Assembly: GCF_010994095.1 (NCBI RefSeq)
Contig: NZ_WJYO01000001.1
Coordinates: 186,001-250,000 of the forward strand
Source: Mumia xiangluensis
GTDB taxonomy: Bacteria; Actinomycetota; Actinomycetes; Propionibacteriales; Nocardioidaceae
Length of the DNA: 64,000 bases
Reading direction: 5' to 3'
Shown here: piece by piece, positions 23,520-31,675 of the stretch
How the letters are laid out: every line of letters starts with the position of its first letter
Numbering within the stretch: the stretch's first letter is position 1
Program-made: the position numbers and the translations under genes
Notes under the pieces: model-generated
Seen by the model: only the letters and a program-made list of their open reading frames with translations
What the model was told of the DNA's origin: nothing
The model's database searches: none

Positions 23520-24257
23520 TCACAGCGGAGTCGGGGTGTGCGCACCGGAGGCCAGCGCGGCGAGCTGCTGCGCGACGTAGTCGCCGAGCTCACGGTGCCC
23601 GCGCGCCGTCAGGTGCAGCCCGTCGTCCAGGTAGGCGAGGTCGAGGTCGAGCGTGGACACGTACGCGGCGTCGTACCGGCTCGCCATCGCCGCCAGCACC
23701 TCGTCGACCCTTCGCGCACCCGCGGCCCGCGCCGGCGCGGACGCGGGACCGACCACCACCACACGCGGAGCCTCGAGCGCCCGCATCACCCGCGTGAAGC
23801 CTGCTCGCAGCGCCGCGACCGGCTGGTCGACGTCGTTGAGCCCGCCCTCCACCACCACGAGGTCGGCGCCCCCGGAGACGGCCCGGGGTGCGCGCTGCGC
23901 GAAGCAGGCACCCGCGCACGGGCTGGCCAGCCGGCTGAAGCCAGACCCGGAGAACGCGTCGACGGACACGCGCCCCGCGAGGCGGGAGGGCCAGGCATCG
24001 GCGGGGTCGTCCAGACCGAGACCCGCGGACCAGGAGTCGCCGAGCACGACGACGCGGTCTCCCGACCCGACCACGGGCTCCGCACGGCGGTCCTGCGCAT
24101 CCGCGGCGAACCGCGCACACCGCGCCGCCTCCGAGCCGTTGGCGTCCGCGCCGAGGTCGACGAGCAGCACGACGGCGATCAGAGCCAGGAGGAAGGCCAT
24201 CCCGAACCGCGTACGACGGCGCGCGCCGAGCAGGCGCGAGCGGGCGGTCCAGGACAC
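23520..24257 (-). CDS. SGNH/GDSL hydrolase with N-terminal membrane anchor
   Basis: About 245 residues. An Arg-rich n-region (ARSRLLGARRRTRFG) and a single hydrophobic helix (MAFLLALIAVVLLVDLG) give a signal anchor. The SGNH esterase core shows block I VVVLGDSWSAGLGL (nucleophile Ser), the Gly/Asn block VVVEGGLNDVDQPV, and block V LDDGLHLTARGHREL with the catalytic Asp and His. It probably removes an acyl group from a cell-envelope substrate. The start is uncertain: GTG at 24257 or 24263, neither with a good ribosome-binding site. Confidence 0.8.
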   Translation of the reverse strand: MSWTARSRLLGARRRTRFGMAFLLALIAVVLLVDLGADANGSEAARCARFAADAQDRRAEPVVGSGDRVVVLGDSWSAGLGLDDPADAWPSRLAGRVSVDAFSGSGFSRLASPCAGACFAQRAPRAVSGGADLVVVEGGLNDVDQPVAALRAGFTRVMRALEAPRVVVVGPASAPARAAGARRVDEVLAAMASRYDAAYVSTLDLDLAYLDDGLHLTARGHRELGDYVAQQLAALASGAHTPTPL

Positions 24258-24342
24258 GTTCACCTGAACATGGTCGCTCGCCGATCCGGGGCGTACGAAC
24301 GAAATAGGCAGAATCGCCCACTCTGATGCCGACTCGTGACCG

Positions 24343-24687
24343 TCAGACCACGTACACCTTCCGCAGCGTCTCGCGGACCTCCCAGACCGTACGGTCGCCC
24401 GCGTGCAGGCGCACCACGACTCCGGGCCGCAGCGCGATCGTGCTGCCGTCCTCGAACCGCACCGTGGCGTCGCCAGCGAGGACGACGAACATCTCGTCGA
24501 CCTCGACGTCGCGCACGGTGCCCGCGGTGATCTCCCAGATCCCCACCCGGGTCTCGCCGAGACTGCCGAGCTCCGCCGAGGCCGTCGTCGGCGAGCCCGC
24601 CACGACGTCGTCGGGGTCCGGCCCGTCGACCTCCAACGGGTGGCTGAGCGTGGCGTCGGTGAGCAGGCGATCACGGGCGTGAGTCAT
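24343..24687 (-). CDS. Cupin-domain protein
   Basis: 114 residues. A single small beta-barrel of the DUF861/ureidoglycine-aminohydrolase-like cupin type: GIWEITAGTVRDVEVDEMFVVLAGDATVRFEDG, then ALRPGVVVRLHAGDRTVWEV. The metal-binding His residues of cupin motif 1 are not obvious (DVEVDEMF has acidic residues instead), so it may bind rather than catalyse. AGGAGGG lies 9 nt before the ATG; a GTG at 24696 overlaps the permease stop but is too close to that site. It is the last gene of the potABCD-like operon, a common position for such cupins. Confidence 0.8.
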   Translation of the reverse strand: MTHARDRLLTDATLSHPLEVDGPDPDDVVAGSPTTASAELGSLGETRVGIWEITAGTVRDVEVDEMFVVLAGDATVRFEDGSTIALRPGVVVRLHAGDRTVWEVRETLRKVYVV

Positions 24688-24692
24688 GGTGC

Positions 24693-25547
24693 TCACCCTC
24701 CTGTCAGCGTGGCGGCGACGGACGTGTTGTCGTCTCCGGATCGTCGGAGCACCGCCCACACCACCGCCAACGCGGCGAGGGTGAGCAGCAGGAGCACCGT
24801 CGACACCGCCGCGATCTCCGGGCGGAGGCCGACCTTCAGCGTGCCGAAGACGTAGACCGGCCACGGCGTGTAGCCGGGGACCTGCACGAACGACGCGACG
24901 ATCGTGTTGTCGAGGCTCAGCGTGAACGCCATCAACGCGCCGGCGAAGATGCCCGGCCACGCCAGCGGAAGCGTGATCTGACGGAACCTGTTCCACGGGT
25001 TCGCGTAAAGATCCGCCGCCGCCTCCTCGATCTGCTCGTCCATGCCGCGCAGGCGCGCGCGGACGATGAACGTGACGACCGCGAGCGCCAGCGACGTGTG
25101 CACGATGACGAGCCTCACCATGCCGTTGTTGACGATCGACAACCCGCCGTCCGTGCCGAGCGTGACCAGCCACGGCAGGATCGAGATGCCGTCGATGACC
25201 TCCGGCGTGATCAGCGTGACGGCCAGGAGCGCCGTCAGGACCCCGGCCCACCGCGCACCGGGACGGGCGCGAGCGAGGGCGACGCCGCCGATGGTTCCCA
25301 GCGTCGTCGACACCAGCGACGCGAGCACGCCGGTCACCAGCGACGTACGGACCGCGTCGCCGATCACCGGGTTGTTCCACGCCCGGCTGTACGCGGCGAA
25401 GCCGAAGCTGTCCCAGGCGCCGAGCAGCCGACCGGTGTTGAACGAGTAGACGACGATCACCAGGATCGGCAGGAAGAGGAAGACGAAGACGAGCACTCCG
25501 AAGACGGCGAGCAGCAGGTCGACGGGATCGCGGCGTTCGCGCCTCAC
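24693..25547 (-). CDS. potC: Polyamine-type ABC permease (PotC-like)
   Basis: 284 residues with six helices and the binding-protein-dependent permease EAA loop (EQIEEAAADLYANPWNRFRQITLPLAWPGIFAG), where the cytosolic helix docks to the ATPase. The pattern VTLITPEVIDGISILPW and FTLSLDNTIVASFV is that of PotC. GTG start overlapping the potB stop (GTGA). Together with PotB it forms the channel of a putrescine/spermidine-class importer. Confidence 0.9.
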   Translation of the reverse strand: MRRERRDPVDLLLAVFGVLVFVFLFLPILVIVVYSFNTGRLLGAWDSFGFAAYSRAWNNPVIGDAVRTSLVTGVLASLVSTTLGTIGGVALARARPGARWAGVLTALLAVTLITPEVIDGISILPWLVTLGTDGGLSIVNNGMVRLVIVHTSLALAVVTFIVRARLRGMDEQIEEAAADLYANPWNRFRQITLPLAWPGIFAGALMAFTLSLDNTIVASFVQVPGYTPWPVYVFGTLKVGLRPEIAAVSTVLLLLTLAALAVVWAVLRRSGDDNTSVAATLTGG

Positions 25548-26449
25548 GGCGACACCCCCAGGTCCAGGTGGCGGGCTCGCCGGACGACCGCCCGTACGAG
25601 GAGGAACAGCGCCGCCACGATCAGCACGGTCAGCAGGACGAACGCCATCAGCGTCACGGCCATCGCCGCACCGAGCGCCCAGTTCTGGGCGGACGTGAAC
25701 TGCCGCGCCACGATCTGGCCGACCATCGTGCCTCGCGCCCCGCCGAGGACCGACGCCGTCAGGTAGTCGCCCATCAGCGGGATGAACACCAGGAGACAGC
25801 CCGAGGCGATCCCCGGCAGCGCGTCAGGCACGGTGACCGAGAAGAAGGTACGCCAGCGGCCGGCGCCGAGGTCGCGGCTCGCCTCGCGCTGGCTGGGGTC
25901 GAGCCGTTCGAAGACGACGTAGAGCGGGAGGATCATCAGCGGCAGGTAGTTGTAGACGACGCCCAGCTGCACGGCGCCGCGGGTGTAGAGGATGTCGAGC
26001 GGGCCGTCGAGGATGCCGATCGCGTTCAGGACGTCGCTCGCCATCCCGCTCGGGGCGAGGATGACCTGCCAGCCGATCGTGCGGACGAGGAAGTTGGTCC
26101 AGAACGGGACGAGGACGAGCGCCAGCAGCAGCGGCCGCCAGCGCGGGTCGACCTTGACCGCCATCCAGTACGCGAACGGGACCGCGACCAGCAGGCACAG
26201 CAGCGTGCCGGTGAGGGCGATCCGCAGGGTCGCCCAGAACATCGGCATGAAAACGCCGTCGAGCACCTCGCCGTACCGGTCGAACGACAGCTGGTCGGTC
26301 GAGACGGCGGTGAAGAGGTCCGGCTTGTAGCCGAACGAGTACCAGACGACGAGGGCGAGCGGGGTGAACACGAAGAACACCAGCCACGCCCACACGGGGA
26401 AGGACAGCGAGGCGGTGGTGCGCTGCGTACGACGTGCCACTGCCGTCAC
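25544..26449 (-). CDS. potB: Polyamine-type ABC permease (PotB-like)
   Basis: 301 residues, six helices. The EAA loop reads SQREASRDLGAGRWRTFFSVTVPDALPGIASG. PotB-like segments include PFWTNFLVRTIGWQVILAP and YNYLPLMILPLYVVFERLD. The GTG at 26449 overlaps the binding-protein stop (GTGA) and is the start that fits the N-terminus; the frame is open further upstream inside the binding-protein gene but that is antisense-frame noise. Partner of PotC. Confidence 0.9.
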   Translation of the reverse strand: MTAVARRTQRTTASLSFPVWAWLVFFVFTPLALVVWYSFGYKPDLFTAVSTDQLSFDRYGEVLDGVFMPMFWATLRIALTGTLLCLLVAVPFAYWMAVKVDPRWRPLLLALVLVPFWTNFLVRTIGWQVILAPSGMASDVLNAIGILDGPLDILYTRGAVQLGVVYNYLPLMILPLYVVFERLDPSQREASRDLGAGRWRTFFSVTVPDALPGIASGCLLVFIPLMGDYLTASVLGGARGTMVGQIVARQFTSAQNWALGAAMAVTLMAFVLLTVLIVAALFLLVRAVVRRARHLDLGVSP

Positions 26450-27609
26450 CCCGCCTTCGCCTGGACCTGCTCGAGGATCGACGTGAGCCGGTCCTGAGCG
26501 TCGGTGAGCTCTGCGGGCGTCAGGCGCGCGACCACCTTCTCGGGCGGGAAGATCAGGTCGAGCATGTCGAGCTCCCACTCCTCGGCGAGGGCCCGCTGCC
26601 CGGCCACGCCTGTCGGGTAGCCGTTCCAGTCGACCTCGCCGATCGCGACCTCGGGGTCGAGCATGAAGTCGATGAACGCGTGCGCGGAGTCGACGTGCTG
26701 CGCGCCGCGCGCCAGCGCCCAGGTGTCGACCCACAGGTTCGCCGTCGGCGTCGGGTAGACGAAGCGCCAGCGATCGGCGTCGTCGCTCTCGGAGAAGGCG
26801 AGGCGCGCGTCGCCGTTGTACATCTGGAGCAGGGCCATCTCGTTCTGGATGACGCTCTGCGTGGGCGCGGAGTTGAAGTTTCGGACGTGCGGTGCGAGCT
26901 GCTCGGTCAGGTACGCCTCCGCCGCGTCGAGGTCCGCCGGATCGGTCGTGTTCGGGTCGATGCCCTTCGCGCCGAAGTAGATCGACGCCACCTCCCACGC
27001 GTCGTCGAGCAGCGAGACCGATCCGCTCGCCTGACCTGCCGCGAGGTCGAGGAAGTCCTGCCACGAGGTGGGACGCCCGTCGATCAACGTCTGGTCGTAC
27101 GCGAACCCCGTCGTCCCCCAGGACTTCGGGACGGTGTGCACGTTGCCCGGGTCCCACGGCTGGGCGGTGAACGCCGGCTCGAGGTTCGCGAGGTTCGGGA
27201 TCAGGCTGTGGTCGAGCTTCGAGAGGAGGTCGTTCGCGACCATCATCGGCACGAACTGACCGGACGGGACGAGCACGTCGTAGCCGCTGGTGCCGCGGCT
27301 CGCGCCGATCTTCGCGATCATCTCCTCGTTCGACGCGAAGCTGTCGACCTGGACGGTGACGTCGTTGTCCTCACGGAAGGCGCGGATGTTGTCGGGGTTC
27401 TCGTAGTCGCCCCACGAGTAGACGTTCAGCCGCCCCTCGAGGGCGCCGTCGGTCGACGCCGTGCTGGCGATCGACCTGCTCCCGCACCCCAGCAGGGAGG
27501 CGGTGCCGATGACGGCGAACCCGCCGAGGAGAGCTCGGCGGCTGATCCGACCGGCCTCGGCCCGAGGCGCGAGGACCCGCACCGGGTCCGGCGCCCGACG
27601 TCGGCTCAC
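26446..27609 (-). CDS. potD: Polyamine-type substrate-binding lipoprotein (PotD/PotF-like)
   Basis: 387 residues. The N-terminus has a twin-arginine lipoprotein signal: RISRRALLGGFAVIGTASLLGCGS, so the protein may be exported by Tat and lipidated. The mature sequence starts GRLNVYSWGDYENPDNIRAF, typical of PotD/PotF, with YDVLVPSGQFVPMMVANDLL and ATPTANLWVDTWALARGA-like ligand-pocket segments. It captures putrescine, spermidine or a related cationic amine outside the membrane. The GTG start overlaps the potA stop (GTGA). Confidence 0.9.
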   Translation of the reverse strand: MSRRRAPDPVRVLAPRAEAGRISRRALLGGFAVIGTASLLGCGSRSIASTASTDGALEGRLNVYSWGDYENPDNIRAFREDNDVTVQVDSFASNEEMIAKIGASRGTSGYDVLVPSGQFVPMMVANDLLSKLDHSLIPNLANLEPAFTAQPWDPGNVHTVPKSWGTTGFAYDQTLIDGRPTSWQDFLDLAAGQASGSVSLLDDAWEVASIYFGAKGIDPNTTDPADLDAAEAYLTEQLAPHVRNFNSAPTQSVIQNEMALLQMYNGDARLAFSESDDADRWRFVYPTPTANLWVDTWALARGAQHVDSAHAFIDFMLDPEVAIGEVDWNGYPTGVAGQRALAEEWELDMLDLIFPPEKVVARLTPAELTDAQDRLTSILEQVQAKAG

Positions 27610-28700
27610 GACGCGTCCGCCGGGTAGACGTGGACGGACTCCGGCGCCCAGGTCACGCCCACCAGCGCTCCTGTCGCGAGGGGCTGCGCGCCGGCAGCGG
27701 CGGTCCGCGCGAGGATCTCGCGGCCGTCCTCGCAGAGCACGACGTGCTGGACGACGTCGCCCAGGAAGGCGGTCCCGGCGAGGGTTCCGACGGCGGTGTT
27801 GGCCGTACCGACGGGCAGCGGCTCGGCCACGACCGTCACGGCCTCGGCGCGCACCGCGACCCGGACCGTACGACCGTCCTCGAGGCCGTCGAGCGCAGAC
27901 AGCTCCGGCGCGTACGTCACCTCGTCCGCAACCACGACGCGGTCCTTCACGATGCCGTCGGCGAAGTTCTGGGTGCCGATGAACCCGGCGACGAACGCAG
28001 TGGCCGGGCTCCCGTACACCTCCTGCGGCGTGCCGACCTGCTCGATGTGGCCGGCGTTCATCACGACGATGCGGTCGCTCATCGACAGCGCCTCGGCCTG
28101 GTCGTGCGTGACGAAGACGAACGTGATCCCGACCTGCCGCTGGATCAGCTTCAGCTCGACCTGCATCTGCTCGCGCAGGTTGCGGTCGAGCGCCGAGAGC
28201 GGCTCGTCGAGGAGCAGCACGTCGGGACGGTTGACGATCGCTCGGGCGAGCGCGACGCGCTGCTGCTGCCCGCCCGACAGCTTCTTCGGCCGGCGGTCGG
28301 CGTACTCGCTCATCCGCACCAGGGCGAGCGCCTCGCGCACCCGCTCGGCGAGCTCGGCCCGGCTCGGGCGCGGCTGGCCCTGGCGCCGCTGACGCAACCC
28401 GTACGCGACGTTCTGAGCGACCGTCATGTGCGGGAACAGGGCGTACGCCTGGAAGACCGTGTTGACGGCGCGTCGGTTCGGCGGGACCCCGACGACAGAC
28501 TCGCCTGACAGCAGCAGCTCTCCGGCGTCCGGCTCCTCGAAGCCGCCGATCATCCGCAGGAGCGTCGTCTTGCCGCAGCCCGAGGGACCGAGCAGCGAGA
28601 GGAACTCACCCTCCGCGATGTCGAGGTCGAGACCGTCGACAGCGGTCACTGTGCCGTACGCCTTGGAGATCCCGCGCAGCGAGACCGTGGTCGTCGTCAT
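27606..28700 (-). CDS. potA: Polyamine-type ABC ATPase (PotA-like)
   Basis: 364 residues. Walker A LGPSGCGKTTLL (about residue 38), Q-loop TVFQAYALFPHMTVAQNVAYG, signature LSGGQQQRVALARA, Walker B DVLLLDEPLSALD, H-loop FVTHDQAEAL, then a TOBE-type C-terminal domain (residues 240-364). AAGGGAT precedes the ATG. It heads the potA-potD-potB-potC-cupin operon, in which each junction of the first four genes is a GTGA overlap. A GC-rich repeat tract separates it from the oxidoreductase gene upstream. Confidence 0.93.
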   Translation of the reverse strand: MTTTTVSLRGISKAYGTVTAVDGLDLDIAEGEFLSLLGPSGCGKTTLLRMIGGFEEPDAGELLLSGESVVGVPPNRRAVNTVFQAYALFPHMTVAQNVAYGLRQRRQGQPRPSRAELAERVREALALVRMSEYADRRPKKLSGGQQQRVALARAIVNRPDVLLLDEPLSALDRNLREQMQVELKLIQRQVGITFVFVTHDQAEALSMSDRIVVMNAGHIEQVGTPQEVYGSPATAFVAGFIGTQNFADGIVKDRVVVADEVTYAPELSALDGLEDGRTVRVAVRAEAVTVVAEPLPVGTANTAVGTLAGTAFLGDVVQHVVLCEDGREILARTAAAGAQPLATGALVGVTWAPESVHVYPADAS

Positions 28701-28720
28701 GTCATCCCTTCGTTGAGACT

Positions 28721-28795
28721 TGCTGGTCGTCGCCCCGCCCCCCGCTGGTCGTCGCCCCGCCCCCCCGCTGGTCGAGGCGCGAAGCGATCGAGACC
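28721..28795. repeat. Tandem GCTGGTCGTCGCCCCGCC units plus a GCTGGTCGAG-family element
   Basis: Two tandem copies of a ~22-nt unit (GCTGGTCGTCGCCCCGCCCC) run into GCTGGTCGAGGCGCG-AAGCGATCGAGACC. That last element is repeated at 47584-47613 and, in part, near 3911. It lies between the oxidoreductase and potA genes. Confidence 0.7.
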
Positions 28796-28797
28796 CC

Positions 28798-30243
28798 TCA
28801 CGAGTCGAAGCCCAGCCCAGCCGCGTCGAGGGCCCGCAGCCACGCGTTGCGCTCCCCCGCGCGGTGGTCCGCCCGGTCGAGCGCCCACCGCGTCAGGTTG
28901 ATCCCGACGGCGGCCGCCGGCTCCGGCGGGAACGGCAGCGGCTTCTTGCGGACCATCTCCAGCTCGGTCCGGGCGGTGCGCTCGCCGCTGAGCCGGTCGA
29001 GCATCACGTCTGCGGCGAAGTGCGTCGCGGCGACCCCCAGCCCGGTGAAGCCGGCCGAGTACGCGATGCGCCCCGACTTGGCGAGACCGTGGAACGCGCA
29101 GAACTGCGTCGACGTGTCGATCGCGCCCGCCCACCGGTGCGTGAAGCGGATCCCCTCGAGCTGGGGAAACGTCGTGAGCAGGTGCGCGGCCAGCGTGCGG
29201 TAGGTCTTCGGACGGTCCTCGTACGCCGACCGCACCTTGCGCCCGTAGTGGTAGACCGCGTCGTAGCCACCGAACAGGATCCGGTTGTCCGCCGACAGCC
29301 GGTAGTAGTGGAACTGGTTCGCCATGTCGCCGACGCCCTGCCGGTTGCGCCACTCGATCGCGTCGAGCTGCGCCGCCGACAGCGGCTCGGTCATCAGCGC
29401 GTAGTCGTAGACCGGCACGGTCATCAGCCGCGTACGGGCGAGCAGCGACGGGAAGACGTTCGTGGCGAGCGCGACGCGGTCCGCGCGGACCGAGCCTCGA
29501 GGCGTGCGTACGAGCACCGGACCGCTGCGGCCCGGCGCGTCCAGCGACTCGGCGGCACTGTTCTCGAAGATCTCGACCCCGAGCCCGGTCGCCACCCGGG
29601 CGAGCTCCTTCGCGAGCTTCGCCGGGTGCACCATCGCCGTCGAGTCGCGGTGCCAGACACCGGCGAGGTACGTCGGGCTGTTCACCTGGGCGCGTACGGC
29701 TTCGGTGTCCAGCACGTCGCCCGCGCCCTCCTCGAGCCACGCGACCTGGTGCGGCTCGACGGCGACGTCGAGGCTCCCGGTCCGCTCGAGCTCGCAGTCG
29801 ATCCCGAGCGCGTCCACCGCGGTGGCGAGCGCCTCGAGGTTCTCCTGCCCGAGCCGCTCGAGCGTGTCGTACTCGTCGGGCCACCGCGTACGACCGTTGT
29901 CCTCGCCGTGGGTCAGGCTGGCGTCGCAGAAGCCTCCGTTGCGTCCGGACGCCGCCCACCCGACGGTCTGTGCCTCCAGCAGGACGACGCGCGCGGCCGG
30001 GTTGCGCAGCTTGGCCTTCACCGCGGTCCACAGACCCGTGTAGCCACCCCCGACGACCAGCAGGTCGGCGGTGTGGGCCCGGTCGAGGACGGGGTACGCG
30101 ACCGCGTCCCCGACGTCCTCGAGCCAGAAGCACCCGTCCTGCGTCTGCGCCAGCGCGGCGTCGACGAGCGAGGCCGGCGGCGCGTCACGCTCGAAGACGG
30201 TCGGCTGTGCAGCGCCTCGTCGCCCCGGGTTAGCGGGCGACAT
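28798..30243 (-). CDS. FAD-dependent amine oxidoreductase (PuuB/DadA-like)
   Basis: 481 residues. FAD-binding ADLLVVGGGYTGLWTAVKAK near residue 60 and the second flavin motif RIAYSAGFTGLGVAATHFAADVM near the C-terminus are those of the DAO/glycine-oxidase family, with GRNGGFCDASLTHGEDNGR as seen in gamma-glutamylputrescine oxidoreductases (PuuB) and the BauB type. It would oxidise an amine or amino acid to aldehyde/imine plus ammonia. The ATG overlaps the aminotransferase 3' end by 14 nt. The cluster context supports polyamine or beta-alanine breakdown; the substrate itself is inference. Confidence 0.85.
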   Translation of the reverse strand: MSPANPGRRGAAQPTVFERDAPPASLVDAALAQTQDGCFWLEDVGDAVAYPVLDRAHTADLLVVGGGYTGLWTAVKAKLRNPAARVVLLEAQTVGWAASGRNGGFCDASLTHGEDNGRTRWPDEYDTLERLGQENLEALATAVDALGIDCELERTGSLDVAVEPHQVAWLEEGAGDVLDTEAVRAQVNSPTYLAGVWHRDSTAMVHPAKLAKELARVATGLGVEIFENSAAESLDAPGRSGPVLVRTPRGSVRADRVALATNVFPSLLARTRLMTVPVYDYALMTEPLSAAQLDAIEWRNRQGVGDMANQFHYYRLSADNRILFGGYDAVYHYGRKVRSAYEDRPKTYRTLAAHLLTTFPQLEGIRFTHRWAGAIDTSTQFCAFHGLAKSGRIAYSAGFTGLGVAATHFAADVMLDRLSGERTARTELEMVRKKPLPFPPEPAAAVGINLTRWALDRADHRAGERNAWLRALDAAGLGFDS

Positions 30244-31555
30244 GCGCGTCGCCGACCGACAGCGCCTCGTCGAGGACCGCCAGACCGGAACGTGCCTCGT
30301 CGATGCCGATGTTGAGCGCGGGGACGACGTGGATGCGGTTGTAGTTGACGAACGGCAGCAGGCCGTTCTTCTTGCACGCGGCGACGACCTCGTTCATCGC
30401 CGGGCTCGACCCGCCGTACGGCGCGAGCGGCTCACGCGTCTCGCGGTCGGCCACGAGCTCGAGCGCCCAGAACGCACCGACGCCACGCACCTCGCCGACG
30501 CAGGCGTGCCGCTCCTGCAGCTCGGCGAGACCGGGCCCGAAGACCTCCGTGCCGAGGGTGGCGGCCTGCTCCACGATCTGCTCGTCCTTCATGGTCTCGA
30601 TCGTGGCGACGGCAGCGGCACAGGCGAGGGGGTGACCGGAGTACGTGAGGCCGCCCGGGTAGACGCGATCGGCGAAGGTCGCGTAGATCGCGTCGGAGAC
30701 GATCACGCCTCCCAGCGGCACGTAGCCCGACGTCACGCCCTTCGCGAACGTGATGAGGTCCGGCTTCGCGTCGTACAGGTCCAGCGCGAACCACGTGCCG
30801 GTGCGGCCGAACCCGGCCATGACCTCGTCGGCGATCCAGACGATGCCGTAGCGGTCGCACAGCTCGCGTACGCCCTCGAGGTAGCCGGGCGGCGGCGGCA
30901 TGATGCCCGCAGTGCCCGGGATGGTCTCGAGGATGATGGCGGCGATGGTGCTCGGCCCCTCCATCTGGATGGTCCGCTCGAGGTGCGCCAGGGCACGCTC
31001 GCACTCCTCGGCCTGCGTCGTCGCGTGGAACTCGGAGCGGTAGAGGAACGGCCCGAAGAAGTGCACGACGCCATCGGCGCCGTAGTCGTTCGGCCAGCGC
31101 CGGGGGTCACCGGTCAGGTTCACCGCGGTCTGGGTGCCACCGTGGTACGACCGGTAGCGGCTGAGCACCTTGCGGCGCCCGGTGTGCAGGCGCGCCATGC
31201 GGACGGCGTGCTCGACGGCGTCGGCGCCGCCGTTGGTGAAGAAGACGTGCTCGAGCCCGTCAGGCGCAAGGCCGGCGATGAGGTGCGCAGCCTCCGACCG
31301 GGCGGCGTTCGCGTGCTGGGGCGCGATCGTGCAGAGCTTCGCCGCCTGGTCCTGGATGGCCTTCACGACGCGCGGGTGCTGGTGACCGATGTTCGTGAAC
31401 ACCAGCTGGGAGGAGAAGTCCAGGAAGCGCTGCCCCTGGTCGTCGGTGACGTAGCTGCCCTCGGCGGACTCGATCACCATCGGGGTCAGCGATCCCTGAG
31501 GCGACCACGAGTGGAAGACGTGAGCGCGGTCGAGCTCGTACGTGCGGTTGGTCAT
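30230..31555 (-). CDS. Class-III aminotransferase (omega-amino acid/polyamine:pyruvate type)
   Basis: 441 residues, PLP-dependent. Landmarks: TNGGADAVEHAVRMAR (phosphate-binding), SRYRSYHGGT, WIADEVMAGFGRTG (Asp to the pyridine N), and the Schiff-base Lys272 in LITFAKGVTSGYVPLGG. It resembles beta-alanine/putrescine:pyruvate transaminases (BauA, SpuC). GGAGAT precedes the ATG at 31555; the frame is open to 31663 through a palindromic repeat, which is not coding. Flanked by MmsA-like dehydrogenase and the FAD oxidoreductase on the same strand. Confidence 0.88.
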   Translation of the reverse strand: MTNRTYELDRAHVFHSWSPQGSLTPMVIESAEGSYVTDDQGQRFLDFSSQLVFTNIGHQHPRVVKAIQDQAAKLCTIAPQHANAARSEAAHLIAGLAPDGLEHVFFTNGGADAVEHAVRMARLHTGRRKVLSRYRSYHGGTQTAVNLTGDPRRWPNDYGADGVVHFFGPFLYRSEFHATTQAEECERALAHLERTIQMEGPSTIAAIILETIPGTAGIMPPPPGYLEGVRELCDRYGIVWIADEVMAGFGRTGTWFALDLYDAKPDLITFAKGVTSGYVPLGGVIVSDAIYATFADRVYPGGLTYSGHPLACAAAVATIETMKDEQIVEQAATLGTEVFGPGLAELQERHACVGEVRGVGAFWALELVADRETREPLAPYGGSSPAMNEVVAACKKNGLLPFVNYNRIHVVPALNIGIDEARSGLAVLDEALSVGDAHVAR

Positions 31556-31573
31556 GTCATCTCCGTTCAGTTC

Positions 31574-31675
31574 TTCCGCGTTTGCCACGCTCCCCCCGGA
31601 AGTGCCCGCCATGCACCGCAAACTTGCGGGGTACGGGGCGTACTTCCGTGGGGAGCGTGGCAAACGCCGGAAACC
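31574..31675. repeat. ~100-nt imperfect palindrome between mmsA and the aminotransferase gene
   Basis: The left arm contains GCGTTTGCCACGCTCCCC (31579-31596) and the right arm its exact complement (31651-31668). Both arms extend outward (TTCC/GGAA) and inward (CGGAAGT/ACTTCCG), and the centre forms a second hairpin, CCGCAA-AC-TTGCGG. The whole element could fold into a single long hairpin. It is non-coding and could be a terminator or a MITE-like repeat. Confidence 0.75.

Noticed and set aside
28720-30315. Plus-strand frame of 531 codons
   Set aside because: Shadow of the FAD oxidoreductase gene on the minus strand; no domain or start signal.
31556-31663. N-terminal extension of the class-III aminotransferase
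   Set aside because: The extension would be encoded by the palindromic repeat; GGAGAT precedes the ATG at 31555 and family members start there.
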